From Streptomyces sp. NBC_01439 (GTDB taxonomy: Bacteria > Actinomycetota > Actinomycetes > Streptomycetales > Streptomycetaceae): DNA of 64,000 nucleotides. Made by a program: the position numbers and the translations under genes. This document shows, piece after piece, positions 8,558 through 15,932 of this stretch (its first letter is position 1; every line of letters begins with the position of its first letter). The stretch spans positions 5,557,001-5,621,000 of the forward strand of contig NZ_CP109487.1 in assembly GCF_036227605.1 (NCBI RefSeq), given 5' to 3'. The notes beneath the pieces were generated by a model. That model was not told where the DNA came from and did no database searches. It worked only from the letters and a program-made list of their open reading frames with translations.

Positions 8558-9496
8558 ATGGTCGGGTCGCGTGTCCTGTCCTTCGGGCACTATCAGCCGT
8601 CAAGGGTCTTGACCAATGCCGATCTCGAGCAAATGGTCGACACCAACGACGCGTGGATCCAGAGCCGGGTCGGGATCAAAACGCGTCGCGTGGCGGCCGA
8701 GGACGAGTCGGTTTCGGACATGGCCACGAAGGCCGCCGAGCACGCTTTGGCCAACGCCGGACTCACCGGCGGCGACATCGACGTCGTCATCGTGGCCACC
8801 TGCACGGCGCTCGACCGCTCGCCCAACACGGCCGCCCGGGTGGCCGCCGCGGTCGGGGCGCAGGCTCCCGCCGCCATCGACGTGAACACGGCCTGCTCCG
8901 GATTCCCGCACGCCCTGGCGCTGGCCGACCAGAGCATACGGACGGGTTCCGCCACGAAGGCCCTGGTCATAGGCGTGGAGAAGCTCACCGACTTCGTCGA
9001 CTGGACCGACCGCACCACCTGCGTGCTCGTCGCCGACGGTGCGGGTGCGGCCGTCGTCGTGGCCTCCGAAGAGCCGGAGATCAGCCCGGTCGTGTGGGGG
9101 TCCGTACCCGAGATGGGCCGGGCCGTGCGCATCGAGGCGCCGTCCCACACCTTCGCCCAGGAGGGGCAGTCGGTCTACCGATGGGCCACCACGACGCTCC
9201 CGGAGGTCGCCCTCCAGGTCTGCGAGCGGGCGGGCGTGAAGCCCGAGGAACTCGGCGGTGTCGTCCTGCACCAGGCCAACCTGCGGATCATCGAGCCCCT
9301 GGCGCGCAAGATCGGTGCGGTCAACGCCGTCATCGCCAAGGACGTCGTCGAGTCGGGCAACACCTCGGCCGCGAGCATCCCGCTGGCGCTGTCCAAGCTC
9401 ATCGAGCGGGGTGAGATCGAGAAGGGATCGCCCGTGCTGCTCTTCGCGTTCGGCGGGGGCCTGTCCTACGCCGGCCAGATCATCAACTGCCCGTGA
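8558..9496 (+). CDS. Beta-ketoacyl-ACP synthase III (FabH-like), 312 aa
   Basis: Thiolase-fold condensing enzyme that joins an acyl-CoA starter to malonyl-ACP or acts as an acyltransferase variant. The catalytic triad is complete: Cys113 in NTACSGF, His238 in LHQANLRI, and Asn268 in SGNTSAAS; the C-terminal glycine-rich GGGLSYAG loop is present. Length is slightly short of housekeeping FabH (~330). ATG start with GAGGAG upstream. It lacks the fabD-acpP-fabF neighbours of the housekeeping locus and is instead coupled to a type II thioesterase, so it probably serves a secondary or regulatory acyl product. Confidence 0.9.
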   Translation: MVGSRVLSFGHYQPSRVLTNADLEQMVDTNDAWIQSRVGIKTRRVAAEDESVSDMATKAAEHALANAGLTGGDIDVVIVATCTALDRSPNTAARVAAAVGAQAPAAIDVNTACSGFPHALALADQSIRTGSATKALVIGVEKLTDFVDWTDRTTCVLVADGAGAAVVVASEEPEISPVVWGSVPEMGRAVRIEAPSHTFAQEGQSVYRWATTTLPEVALQVCERAGVKPEELGGVVLHQANLRIIEPLARKIGAVNAVIAKDVVESGNTSAASIPLALSKLIERGEIEKGSPVLLFAFGGGLSYAGQIINCP

Positions 9497-10269
9497 CGGG
9501 CGCCGAGGGATCGACGACGATGACGTCCTCGCACGTGCCGTGGTGGCCGCTGCTGCGGTTGCGGGAGGAGGTGACCGCGCCCCGGGCGCGGCTGCTGGTG
9601 TTCCCGCATTCCGGGGCCGGCCCCAACACCCTGTTCCCCCTGGTCAAGTCGCTGCCGGACCACGTGGAAGTGCTCGGGCTCTCGCTGCCCGGGCGGGAGC
9701 GCCGGTTCGGCGAGCCGCCCGGCTGCCGGCTCGACCAGGTCCTGGACTCCGTCTCCGACGAGGTGCTCGGCCGTGACCCGCTGCCCACGGTGGTCTTCGG
9801 GCACAGCCTCGGCGCGCTCCTGGCCGCCCGTGCCGCGCGCCTGCTCGGCCCGCACTGCCGGGCCGCCGTGGTCAGCGGGCAGGCCCCCGGCCGGACCCCG
9901 CGCCGGGCCCACGCCACCGCCACCGATGAGGACGCCGTCCGGCTCCTGCGGGACGGCGGCGGCACCCCGGAGTGGGTGCTGCACGATCCGGACATGCTGG
10001 CGCACGTGACGCGCGTGCTGCGGGCGGACATCGCACTCGGCCGGGAGGCTGCGGCGGGGTTCGAGGACGTACGGCTCGCCGTGCCCCTGCACGTGTTGGG
10101 CGGCACGGCGGACCCGCTGGTCCCGCACGAGCCGCTGGACGGCTGGGCCGCCCACACAACCGGAGCGTGCCAGGTGCTCCGGTTCGACGGCGACCACTTC
10201 TTCCTGCTGACCGACGAGCACCGCCCCACGGTGGTGGACGTGCTGCGCCGGGCACTCGCGGAAGGCTGA
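9493..10269 (+). CDS. Type II thioesterase, alpha/beta hydrolase, 258 aa
   Basis: Editing-type thioesterase of the GrsT/RifR class that releases acyl groups from carrier proteins. Start GTG overlaps the preceding stop as GTGA, a sign of translational coupling to the KAS III gene. Catalytic residues are Ser105 in the GHSLGALLA elbow, Asp207 in TADPLVPHE and His235 in GDHFFL. N-terminal FPHSGAG and LPGRERRFGEPP stretches are diagnostic for the family. No PKS or NRPS is in the window, which makes the KAS III/thioesterase pair an orphan cassette. Confidence 0.9.
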   Translation: MTGAEGSTTMTSSHVPWWPLLRLREEVTAPRARLLVFPHSGAGPNTLFPLVKSLPDHVEVLGLSLPGRERRFGEPPGCRLDQVLDSVSDEVLGRDPLPTVVFGHSLGALLAARAARLLGPHCRAAVVSGQAPGRTPRRAHATATDEDAVRLLRDGGGTPEWVLHDPDMLAHVTRVLRADIALGREAAAGFEDVRLAVPLHVLGGTADPLVPHEPLDGWAAHTTGACQVLRFDGDHFFLLTDEHRPTVVDVLRRALAEG

Positions 10270-10368
10270 CGCGGCGCGCCGAAGGGTCGGAGGGCCGGGG
10301 CCGAAGGGCCGGAGTCACGTGGCGCGTGGTTCCGGCCCGGGGTCGGTCCGTCCCCGGCCCGTGGCAGG

Positions 10369-11646
10369 TCACGGCCGGATGATGCGGACCTGGTAGCTGC
10401 CGTTGCGGAGTTCACCCACCACAGACACGCTGATGCCCGCCTTCTCGTCGGTGAAGGTCTCGCCGGGCCGGAACGGCGCGTCCGAGAGCTCCGCGTGCAC
10501 GTTGGGCCGCCGGGTGCAGCCGCCGCTCGTGCTGGCACTGTCCGACACGGTGATCGGGCCGTGCCCGGTGTCCACGTCGGAGTCCACCTTGTAGATGAGG
10601 ACGCCCGGTTTGCAGACGGCCTCGTCGTTCCCGGCCAGGGTCCGCACCTCCACCGCGTACCCGGCGGTCTCCGACAGCGGGACGAAGGCCAGCTTGGTGC
10701 CGCCCCGTATGCCCAGCGGGGACAGGGTGTGGTCGCTGGTGCCCGACTTGGCCGCGCAGCTGATCTGCTTGCTGTCCAGCCAGCCCAGCTTCCACTTGTG
10801 CCAGCCCATCAGGTCGTTGTTGGCACCCCAGTCCTCGCTCATGATGTCCCAGTGCCCGACCGTGTTCCCGCCGTCCGAGGTGTAGAGGTCGGGCAGCCCG
10901 AAGACGTGCCCGTTCTCGTGGGGGAGCACCCGGTAGCCGGTCTCCTGGTAGGTGCCGGAGCCGTCGTCCTGCCGGCTGTAGACGAAGGACGTGTTGGCCA
11001 GCGGCACCCCGTCGGCGACCGGAGCCTCGCCGTTGCCCGAGAAGGTCACCGACAGGACGGTGTCCAGGGCGGACGGCCCGGCGTTCGGCGTGACCAGGAC
11101 GTTGATCAGGTCGTACCGGGCGAAGTCCACCTCGGGATCGGCGGCCTTCGCTATGTGCTCGACGAGCTGCCGGTAGCCCGGCTCGTACGCGGACCCGCGT
11201 TCGATCCCGTACGCCGCGAAGGGCATCGGCATCCGTAGCCAGCCCTTTATCGGCGCCTCGGCCCGGTAGACCAGCCGGCCGTAGGAGCTGGTGCGGAACC
11301 ATTCGGCCGTTTGGGGGAAGAACTCCGCCATCCGGTCCGCCGCCGTGCCCTCGCCCTTGGCATCAGGGAAGTCGATCATCAGGTTCAGGGCCCGGATCTC
11401 GCCGGTCGAGCGCGAGTACCCGGGCGGAGTCGGCATGCCCTCGGACATCTGCACACCCATGGTGCCCGCGATCCGGCAGGGCGCGAGAGCCGATTCGACG
11501 GTCGTGGCCACCGCTCCGGCCGCCGAGTTGCCGCGGCTGGATATGCCCGTGCTGGCCGTCGCCGTGACGCCGAAGGCCAGCGCGGTCAGGCCGATGTACG
11601 CGCTGGTGCGGCGTGGTCTGCGTATCCGGTGGCGGGTCTGCGGCAT
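10369..11646 (-). CDS. Secreted M6-family metalloprotease, 425 aa
   Basis: Extracellular zinc protease. Of two in-frame starts I chose the inner ATG (MPQTRHRI), which gives a proper signal peptide: Arg-rich n-region, hydrophobic stretch about residues 14-31 and small residues after it. The outer GTG has its GGAGG touching the codon. The catalytic HENGH (243-247) with FGLPDLY downstream is the immune-inhibitor-A/M6 signature, and the GHWDIMS stretch supplies the downstream Met-turn. Convergent with the thioesterase and divergent from the TetR gene. Substrate unknown. Confidence 0.85.
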   Translation of the reverse strand: MPQTRHRIRRPRRTSAYIGLTALAFGVTATASTGISSRGNSAAGAVATTVESALAPCRIAGTMGVQMSEGMPTPPGYSRSTGEIRALNLMIDFPDAKGEGTAADRMAEFFPQTAEWFRTSSYGRLVYRAEAPIKGWLRMPMPFAAYGIERGSAYEPGYRQLVEHIAKAADPEVDFARYDLINVLVTPNAGPSALDTVLSVTFSGNGEAPVADGVPLANTSFVYSRQDDGSGTYQETGYRVLPHENGHVFGLPDLYTSDGGNTVGHWDIMSEDWGANNDLMGWHKWKLGWLDSKQISCAAKSGTSDHTLSPLGIRGGTKLAFVPLSETAGYAVEVRTLAGNDEAVCKPGVLIYKVDSDVDTGHGPITVSDSASTSGGCTRRPNVHAELSDAPFRPGETFTDEKAGISVSVVGELRNGSYQVRIIRP

Positions 11647-11762
11647 GGAGATCGCCTTCGGGTCCGCGGCAGCCGGCCCTGCCCGGTCTGCGCCCTGTTC
11701 GATCACCCTCCGCCGGGCGCGGCGCGCCCGCGCGTCGGGAGAGGCCGAACGTGGACACGCCC

Positions 11763-11866
11763 GTGACTCAGGTCACACGGGGGAGTGAAATAACCGGGGA
11801 CCCGATCCCCGTTTGTACGGGAGTCCCGCTAAGCGGGGAGCGGCTCCCCGTTTGGGCGGGGGAGTC
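11763..11866. promoter_or_regulatory. Cluster of operator-like palindromes upstream of tetR
   Basis: The 269-base divergent region between the metalloprotease and the TetR gene holds several symmetric sites: GTGAC-N4-GTCAC at 11763-11776, GGGGA-N5-TCCCC around 11796-11810, and CGGGGAG-CGG-CTCCCCG at 11834-11850. A direct repeat of TCCCCGTTTG begins at 11806 and again at 11845. These spaced, GC-rich symmetric motifs are what is expected for autoregulation by the TetR protein encoded 50 bases downstream. Confidence 0.5.
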
Positions 11867-11915
11867 GCGCAGTCCGCACCGCGAGTCCACGAGCCCGCGC
11901 CGAGGAGGCCCCGGA

Positions 11916-12620
11916 ATGAAGAGCTCCACCCGTACCGTCGCGGCGGCCCGGCCGATCCCGGACCCGGTGCAGCCGCAGCCGCAGGTGTCCGCGGCCGGCG
12001 TCGCGCGTCCGCGCGCCGACGCCGTCCGCAACCGCGAGCGGATCCTGACGGCGGCCCGCGAGCTCTTCGTCGAATCCGGCTCCACGGCCCCCTTCGACGA
12101 GGTCGCCCGCCGGGCCGGCGTCGGCAATGCCACGCTCTACCGGCACTTCCCCGACCGCCCCGCCCTCGTCCATCACGTCGTCCTCTTCACGATGGGCCGG
12201 GTGACGGCCTCGGCCGAGGCCTCCCTCGCCGAGGAGCCCGACGCCTTCGCCGCCCTGTGTCGGTTCACGCATGCGGCCGCGGACGAGCGGATCGGCGCCC
12301 TGTGCCCGATGCTCGGCGACGGCTTCGACGGCGAACACCCCGAGCTCCTGGCGGCGCAGACCGCGCTGGCCGATGCCGTGGTCACGTTGCTGGCCGCGGG
12401 CCAGGACGCGGGGCTGGTCCGCACGGACATCGGCGTCGGTGACCTGATGGTCGCCCTGTCCCAGCTCAGCCGCCCCCTCCCGGGTGTCGCGTGCCTCGAC
12501 ACAGACCGCTTCGCCCACCGTCACCTCCAGCTCTTCCTCGACGGGCTGCGGGCTCCGGCCCGCTCCGAACTCCCGGGTTCGGCAACGACTTTGGACGACC
12601 TGCGGCAGAAAACCATGTGA
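11916..12620 (+). CDS. TetR-family transcriptional repressor, 234 aa
   Basis: The ATG has GAGGAG at the correct distance. After a ~38-residue Pro/Gln-rich leader, a TetR_N helix-turn-helix is clear (RILTAARELF ... RAGVGNATLYRHFPDR, about residues 45-95). The remainder is an all-alpha ligand-binding domain. It lies 62 bases upstream of an MFS exporter on the same strand, the usual layout of a self-regulated drug-efflux unit, and palindromic sites lie just upstream. The ligand is unknown. Confidence 0.92.
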   Translation: MKSSTRTVAAARPIPDPVQPQPQVSAAGVARPRADAVRNRERILTAARELFVESGSTAPFDEVARRAGVGNATLYRHFPDRPALVHHVVLFTMGRVTASAEASLAEEPDAFAALCRFTHAAADERIGALCPMLGDGFDGEHPELLAAQTALADAVVTLLAAGQDAGLVRTDIGVGDLMVALSQLSRPLPGVACLDTDRFAHRHLQLFLDGLRAPARSELPGSATTLDDLRQKTM

Positions 12621-12682
12621 CACGCACAAAGTTAAAGAACTAGCATTTTTCAGTCATTCCGCACAGTGAAGTGGGTACCTCC

Positions 12683-14215
12683 ATGTCAAAAACAGCCGCG
12701 AGCCTCGCGCCGGCTGCCGATCCCAGCCGCTGGAAGGCACTCGTCTTCATAGCCCTGGCCCAGCTGATGGTCGTCCTCGACGCGACCATCGTGAACATCG
12801 CCCTCCCCTCCGCCCAGACCGACCTCGGCATCTCGGACGGCAACCGCCAGTGGGTCATCACCGCGTACGCCCTGGCCTTTGGCGGACTGCTCCTCTTCGG
12901 CGGCCGCATCGCCGACAAGTGGGGCCGCAAGAACGCCTTCGTCGTCGGCCTCATCGGCTTCGCCCTGGCCTCCGCGCTGGGCGGCGCCGCCAACGGCGAG
13001 GCCATGATGCTCGGCGCCCGCGCCCTCCAGGGCGCCTTCGGCGCGCTGCTCGCACCGGCGGCCCTGTCGCTGCTCGCCGTCATGTTCACCGACGCCAAGG
13101 AGCGCGCCAAGGCCTTCGGCATCTACGGAGCCATTGCGGGCGGCGGCGGTGCCGTCGGCCTGATCCTCGGCGGCTTCCTGACCGAGTACCTCAACTGGCG
13201 CTGGACCTTCTTCGTCAACATCCCCTTCGCGATCGTCGCGGCCGCGGGTGCCTGGATGGTCATCCGTGAGCCCGCCGGCTCCCGCAACCGCGCACCGCTC
13301 GACATCCCGGGCGTGGTCCTGTCCACCACCGGTCTCGTCGCCCTCGTGTACGGCTTCACCCGCGCCGAGTCCGCCGGCTGGTCGGACGCCCTGACGGTCG
13401 TCATGTTCGTCGCCTCGGCGCTGCTGCTGTTCGCCTTCGTCCTCGTCGAGGCCAAGGTGAAGTCCCCGCTGCTGCCGCTGCGCGTCCTCCTGGAGCGCAA
13501 CCGCGGCGGTGTCTACCTCTCGCTCGGCCTCGCCGTCATCTCGATGTTCGGCCTGTTCCTCTTCCTCACCTACTACCTGCAGGTCGTGAAGGGCTTCTCG
13601 CCCGTCAAGACCGGCTTCGCCTTCCTGCCGATGATCGCGGGCATGATCACGGGCTCCACCCAGATCGGCGCCCGCCTGATGACCCGCGTCCCGCCGCGCC
13701 TGCTGATGGGCCCCGGCTTCCTGGTCGCCGGCCTCGGCATGCTGCTGCTGACCCAGCTGGAGGTCGGGTCCTCGTACCCGGCGCTCATCCTGCCGGCGCA
13801 GTTGCTGCTCGGCCTCGGCATGGGCACGGCATTCATGCCGGCGATGTCCCTCGCCACGCACGGGGTGAACCCGGCCGACGCCGGTGTCGCCTCCGCCATG
13901 GTCAACACCTCGCAGCAGGTCGGCGGCGCCATCGGCACCGCCCTGCTGAACACCATCGCCGCCTCGGCGACCACCGCCTACCTGACCGACCACGCGGCCG
14001 AGGCCGCCGCGGGCGGCCCGGCCGGGCAGCTGATCCAGGCGCAGGCCATGGTCGAGGGCTACTCCTCGGCCATCTGGTGGGCGGTCGGCATCCTGGTCGC
14101 CAGCTCGGTCATCGCGCTGACGCTGATCAACACCGGCCGTCCGGGCGTCGGCGGCCCGGTGGCCTCCGGCTCCGGCGAGGACGCCGAGCTCAAGGTGCCG
14201 GTGATCGCCCACTGA
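12683..14215 (+). CDS. MFS efflux transporter, DHA2 (14-TM) family, 510 aa
   Basis: Proton-driven drug exporter. Conserved motif A GRIADKWGRKNAF follows TM2, motif D1 is LDATIVNIALP in TM1, and motif C (GGGGAVGLILGG) lies in TM5. Hydrophobicity indicates about 14 helices, as in QacA/EmrB. The ATG at 12683 is chosen so that the N-terminus matches the family; a GTG four codons upstream cannot be excluded. Expression is probably controlled by the adjacent TetR protein. Confidence 0.9.
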   Translation: MSKTAASLAPAADPSRWKALVFIALAQLMVVLDATIVNIALPSAQTDLGISDGNRQWVITAYALAFGGLLLFGGRIADKWGRKNAFVVGLIGFALASALGGAANGEAMMLGARALQGAFGALLAPAALSLLAVMFTDAKERAKAFGIYGAIAGGGGAVGLILGGFLTEYLNWRWTFFVNIPFAIVAAAGAWMVIREPAGSRNRAPLDIPGVVLSTTGLVALVYGFTRAESAGWSDALTVVMFVASALLLFAFVLVEAKVKSPLLPLRVLLERNRGGVYLSLGLAVISMFGLFLFLTYYLQVVKGFSPVKTGFAFLPMIAGMITGSTQIGARLMTRVPPRLLMGPGFLVAGLGMLLLTQLEVGSSYPALILPAQLLLGLGMGTAFMPAMSLATHGVNPADAGVASAMVNTSQQVGGAIGTALLNTIAASATTAYLTDHAAEAAAGGPAGQLIQAQAMVEGYSSAIWWAVGILVASSVIALTLINTGRPGVGGPVASGSGEDAELKVPVIAH

Positions 14216-14248
14216 TCGGGGCCGAGGGCTTCCCGGAATGACTGACGA

Positions 14249-14280
14249 CCCCATCTCGTTCAAATTTGAACGAGATGGGG
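14249..14280. promoter_or_regulatory. Perfect 32-bp palindrome upstream of dioxygenase gene
   Basis: Two 16-base arms with no spacer: CCCCATCTCGTTCAAA and its exact complement. The centre GTTCAAATTTGAAC is AT-rich in a very GC-rich neighbourhood. It sits 33 bases after the MFS stop and 44 bases before the dioxygenase start. A TAGTCT hexamer at 14282 could be a -10 with TTCAAA inside the palindrome as -35. It has no trailing T-run, so an operator fits better than a terminator. The ATCTCG...CGAGAT half-sites resemble those of the MarR-type quinone sensor MhqR of Bacillus, which also controls ring-cleavage dioxygenases; that is an analogy only. Confidence 0.6.
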
Positions 14281-14324
14281 TTAGTCTGTTTCCGTACGCG
14301 TTTCAACCACCGAGGAGCGCCCCC

Positions 14325-15095
14325 GTGACCCGCATACCGGCCCTGTACCTGAGCCACGGCGCACCCCCGCTGGCCGACGACCCGCTCTGGCCGGGCGAGC
14401 TCGCCGCCTGGTCCGCCGGGCTGCCGCGCCCCCGGGCGATCCTGATGGTCTCCGCGCACTGGGAGGAGGCCCCGCTCGCCCTCGGCGCCACCGAGCGGGT
14501 CCCGCTCGTGTACGACTTCTGGGGCTTCCCCGAGCACTACTACCGGGTCCGCTACGACGCGCCCGGCGCCCCGGAACTGGCCGCCTCGGTCCGTAAACTG
14601 CTGAGGGCCCCCGGCACTCCGGTCCAGGACATCCCCGACCGCGGACTGGACCACGGGGCGTACGTCCCCCTGGTGGAGATGTACCCGGAGGCCGACGTAC
14701 CGGTCCTGCAGATCTCCCTGCCCACGCTGGACCCGGCACGGCTGATGGACATCGGCCGCAAGCTGGCCCCGCTGCGCGACGAGGGCGTACTCATCGTGGG
14801 CAGCGGCTTCTTCACGCACAACCTGGCGGCGCTGCGCCATACGGGCCCGGGCGTCCCGGCCTGGTCGGCGGAGTTCGACGCCTGGGGCCGCGAAGCCCTG
14901 GCCGCGTCCGACGTGGACGCCCTGCTGGACTTCGAGCACAAGTCCCCGGCGGGCCGCCTGGCCCACCCCCGTACGGAACACTTCGCCCCGCTGTTCGTCA
15001 CCCTCGGCGCGGCCGAATCCGACCTCGCCTCCGCCCGCACCCCGGTGGACGGCTTCTGGATGGGCCTCTCGAAGCGCTCCCTCCAGTTCGGCTAG
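14325..15095 (+). CDS. LigB/DODA-type extradiol dioxygenase, 256 aa
   Basis: Class III ring-cleavage dioxygenase family (YgiD/DODA-like) that uses a single non-heme metal to open catechol-like rings or related substrates. The start is GTG after GAGGAG; the N-terminus PALYLSHGAPPL supplies the first metal His, and SAHWEE, GLDHGAYVPL and GFFTHNL carry the other conserved His/Glu positions. Length matches the family (~260). It is a stand-alone gene behind a striking palindrome and downstream of an efflux gene, consistent with an aromatic or quinone detoxification response. Confidence 0.88.
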   Translation: MTRIPALYLSHGAPPLADDPLWPGELAAWSAGLPRPRAILMVSAHWEEAPLALGATERVPLVYDFWGFPEHYYRVRYDAPGAPELAASVRKLLRAPGTPVQDIPDRGLDHGAYVPLVEMYPEADVPVLQISLPTLDPARLMDIGRKLAPLRDEGVLIVGSGFFTHNLAALRHTGPGVPAWSAEFDAWGREALAASDVDALLDFEHKSPAGRLAHPRTEHFAPLFVTLGAAESDLASARTPVDGFWMGLSKRSLQFG

Positions 15096-15197
15096 TCCTG
15101 CCGCCCGAGCCCGGTGATGTCCACCCCGATGGTGAACCCCAGCGACTCCCCGACGCTGGGGGCGCGTGCGCGCGTGCCGTAGGGACGTGCCGGCCGC

Positions 15198-15728
15198 TCA
15201 CTCGGACGGGTGCTGGCCCAGCCGCTTCTCGTACCAGCGGACGTCCCAGTACCGGTCGAACTTCCAGCCCGCCTCCGTGAACTCGCCGATCCGGCGGAAG
15301 CCGAAGCGCTCGTGCAGGCGCACCGAGGCCTCGTTCGGCAGGGAGATCCCGGCGAACACGCGGTGCACGGGTTCCTTGGCCAGGGCGGCGAAGAGCGCCT
15401 CGTAGAGGAGGGTGCCGACGCCCCGGCCGACCGCGTGCGGGGCGAGGTAGACGCTCGCCTCCACCGAGGTGGCGTAGGCCGGTTTGGGGCGGAACGCGCT
15501 GCTCGTGGCGTATCCGGCCATTCGATCACCTGTCCAGGCAACCAGAAGCCGGTGGGGGCCGTCTTCAGAGTAGGAGTGCAGCCAAGGGCGGCGCTGTTCC
15601 GGAGTGAAAACGGCCGTGTCGAACGTGACGGCGGTCTCACGGACGTAGTGGTTGTAGAGGTCCGTGAGGGGCGCCAGATCGGCCTCCGTTCCGGGCCTGA
15701 CCTGCACCTCTTCGAGATCTTGCGACAC
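15198..15728 (-). CDS. GNAT N-acetyltransferase, phosphinothricin-acetyltransferase-like, 176 aa
   Basis: Acetyl-CoA-dependent acyltransferase of the PAT/YncA class. GTG start with a strong GGAGGGG upstream. Visible motifs are the N-terminal LTDLYNHYV with downstream TFDT, the acetyl-CoA pyrophosphate loop VGRGVGTLLYEAL, and the C-terminal NEASVRLHERFGFRRIGEF and WDVRWYEKRL, all typical of PAT-type enzymes. The amino-acid-like acceptor is unknown; homologs acetylate phosphinothricin, methionine sulfone or other amines. Divergent from hrdD; an inverted repeat overlaps its promoter and first codons. Confidence 0.88.
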   Translation of the reverse strand: MSQDLEEVQVRPGTEADLAPLTDLYNHYVRETAVTFDTAVFTPEQRRPWLHSYSEDGPHRLLVAWTGDRMAGYATSSAFRPKPAYATSVEASVYLAPHAVGRGVGTLLYEALFAALAKEPVHRVFAGISLPNEASVRLHERFGFRRIGEFTEAGWKFDRYWDVRWYEKRLGQHPSE

Positions 15729-15772
15729 CCGTCCCCCTCCCGTAGCGGGGCAGGATACTGCAAGATCTCGAA
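15711..15772. promoter_or_regulatory. 13-bp perfect inverted repeat flanking the GNAT promoter
   Basis: TTCGAGATCTTGC at 15711-15723 and its exact complement GCAAGATCTCGAA at 15760-15772 are 36 bases apart. The left arm lies inside codons 2-6 of the GNAT gene and the right arm overlaps its likely promoter (a TATCCT -10-like hexamer on the minus strand). Spaced identical half-sites could allow looping repression. The right arm ends 17 bases before the -35 of the hrdD promoter. Confidence 0.5.
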
Positions 15773-15788
15773 AACTAGGGAGCAGCGT

Positions 15789-15815
15789 GGGAATTCTGTC
15801 CCGATTCCAGTCGTT
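15789..15815 (+). promoter_or_regulatory. Sigma-R-type promoter of hrdD (GGGAAT-N18-GTT)
   Basis: GGGAAT at 15789-15794 is followed after exactly 18 bases by GTT at 15813-15815, which matches the Streptomyces sigma-R consensus (GGAAT-N18-GTT). hrdD is a known sigma-R target in S. coelicolor, so both position and identity fit. Transcription would start about 110 bases before the hrdD ATG, placing the gene in the thiol-oxidative stress regulon. Confidence 0.8.
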
Positions 15816-15932
15816 GTTTCCTTCGGAAGCGGGCACTCGGAAGAGTGTCCGTGACGCACCGGACCGGTTGGCAGCCGTCCCGGCGGCGTCCTCCAGCCGC
15901 ACCGCGACCGAACACTTCGCAAGGGAGCACGC

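Noticed and set aside
8558..10269. Start of a polyketide or fatty-acid gene cluster
   Set aside because: Downstream genes are a convergent metalloprotease and a TetR/MFS pair; no ACP, ketosynthase I/II or reductase is nearby.
11647..11706. Longer N-terminus for the M6 protease from an upstream GTG
   Set aside because: The GGAGG there directly touches the GTG with no spacer and the extension would bury the signal peptide.
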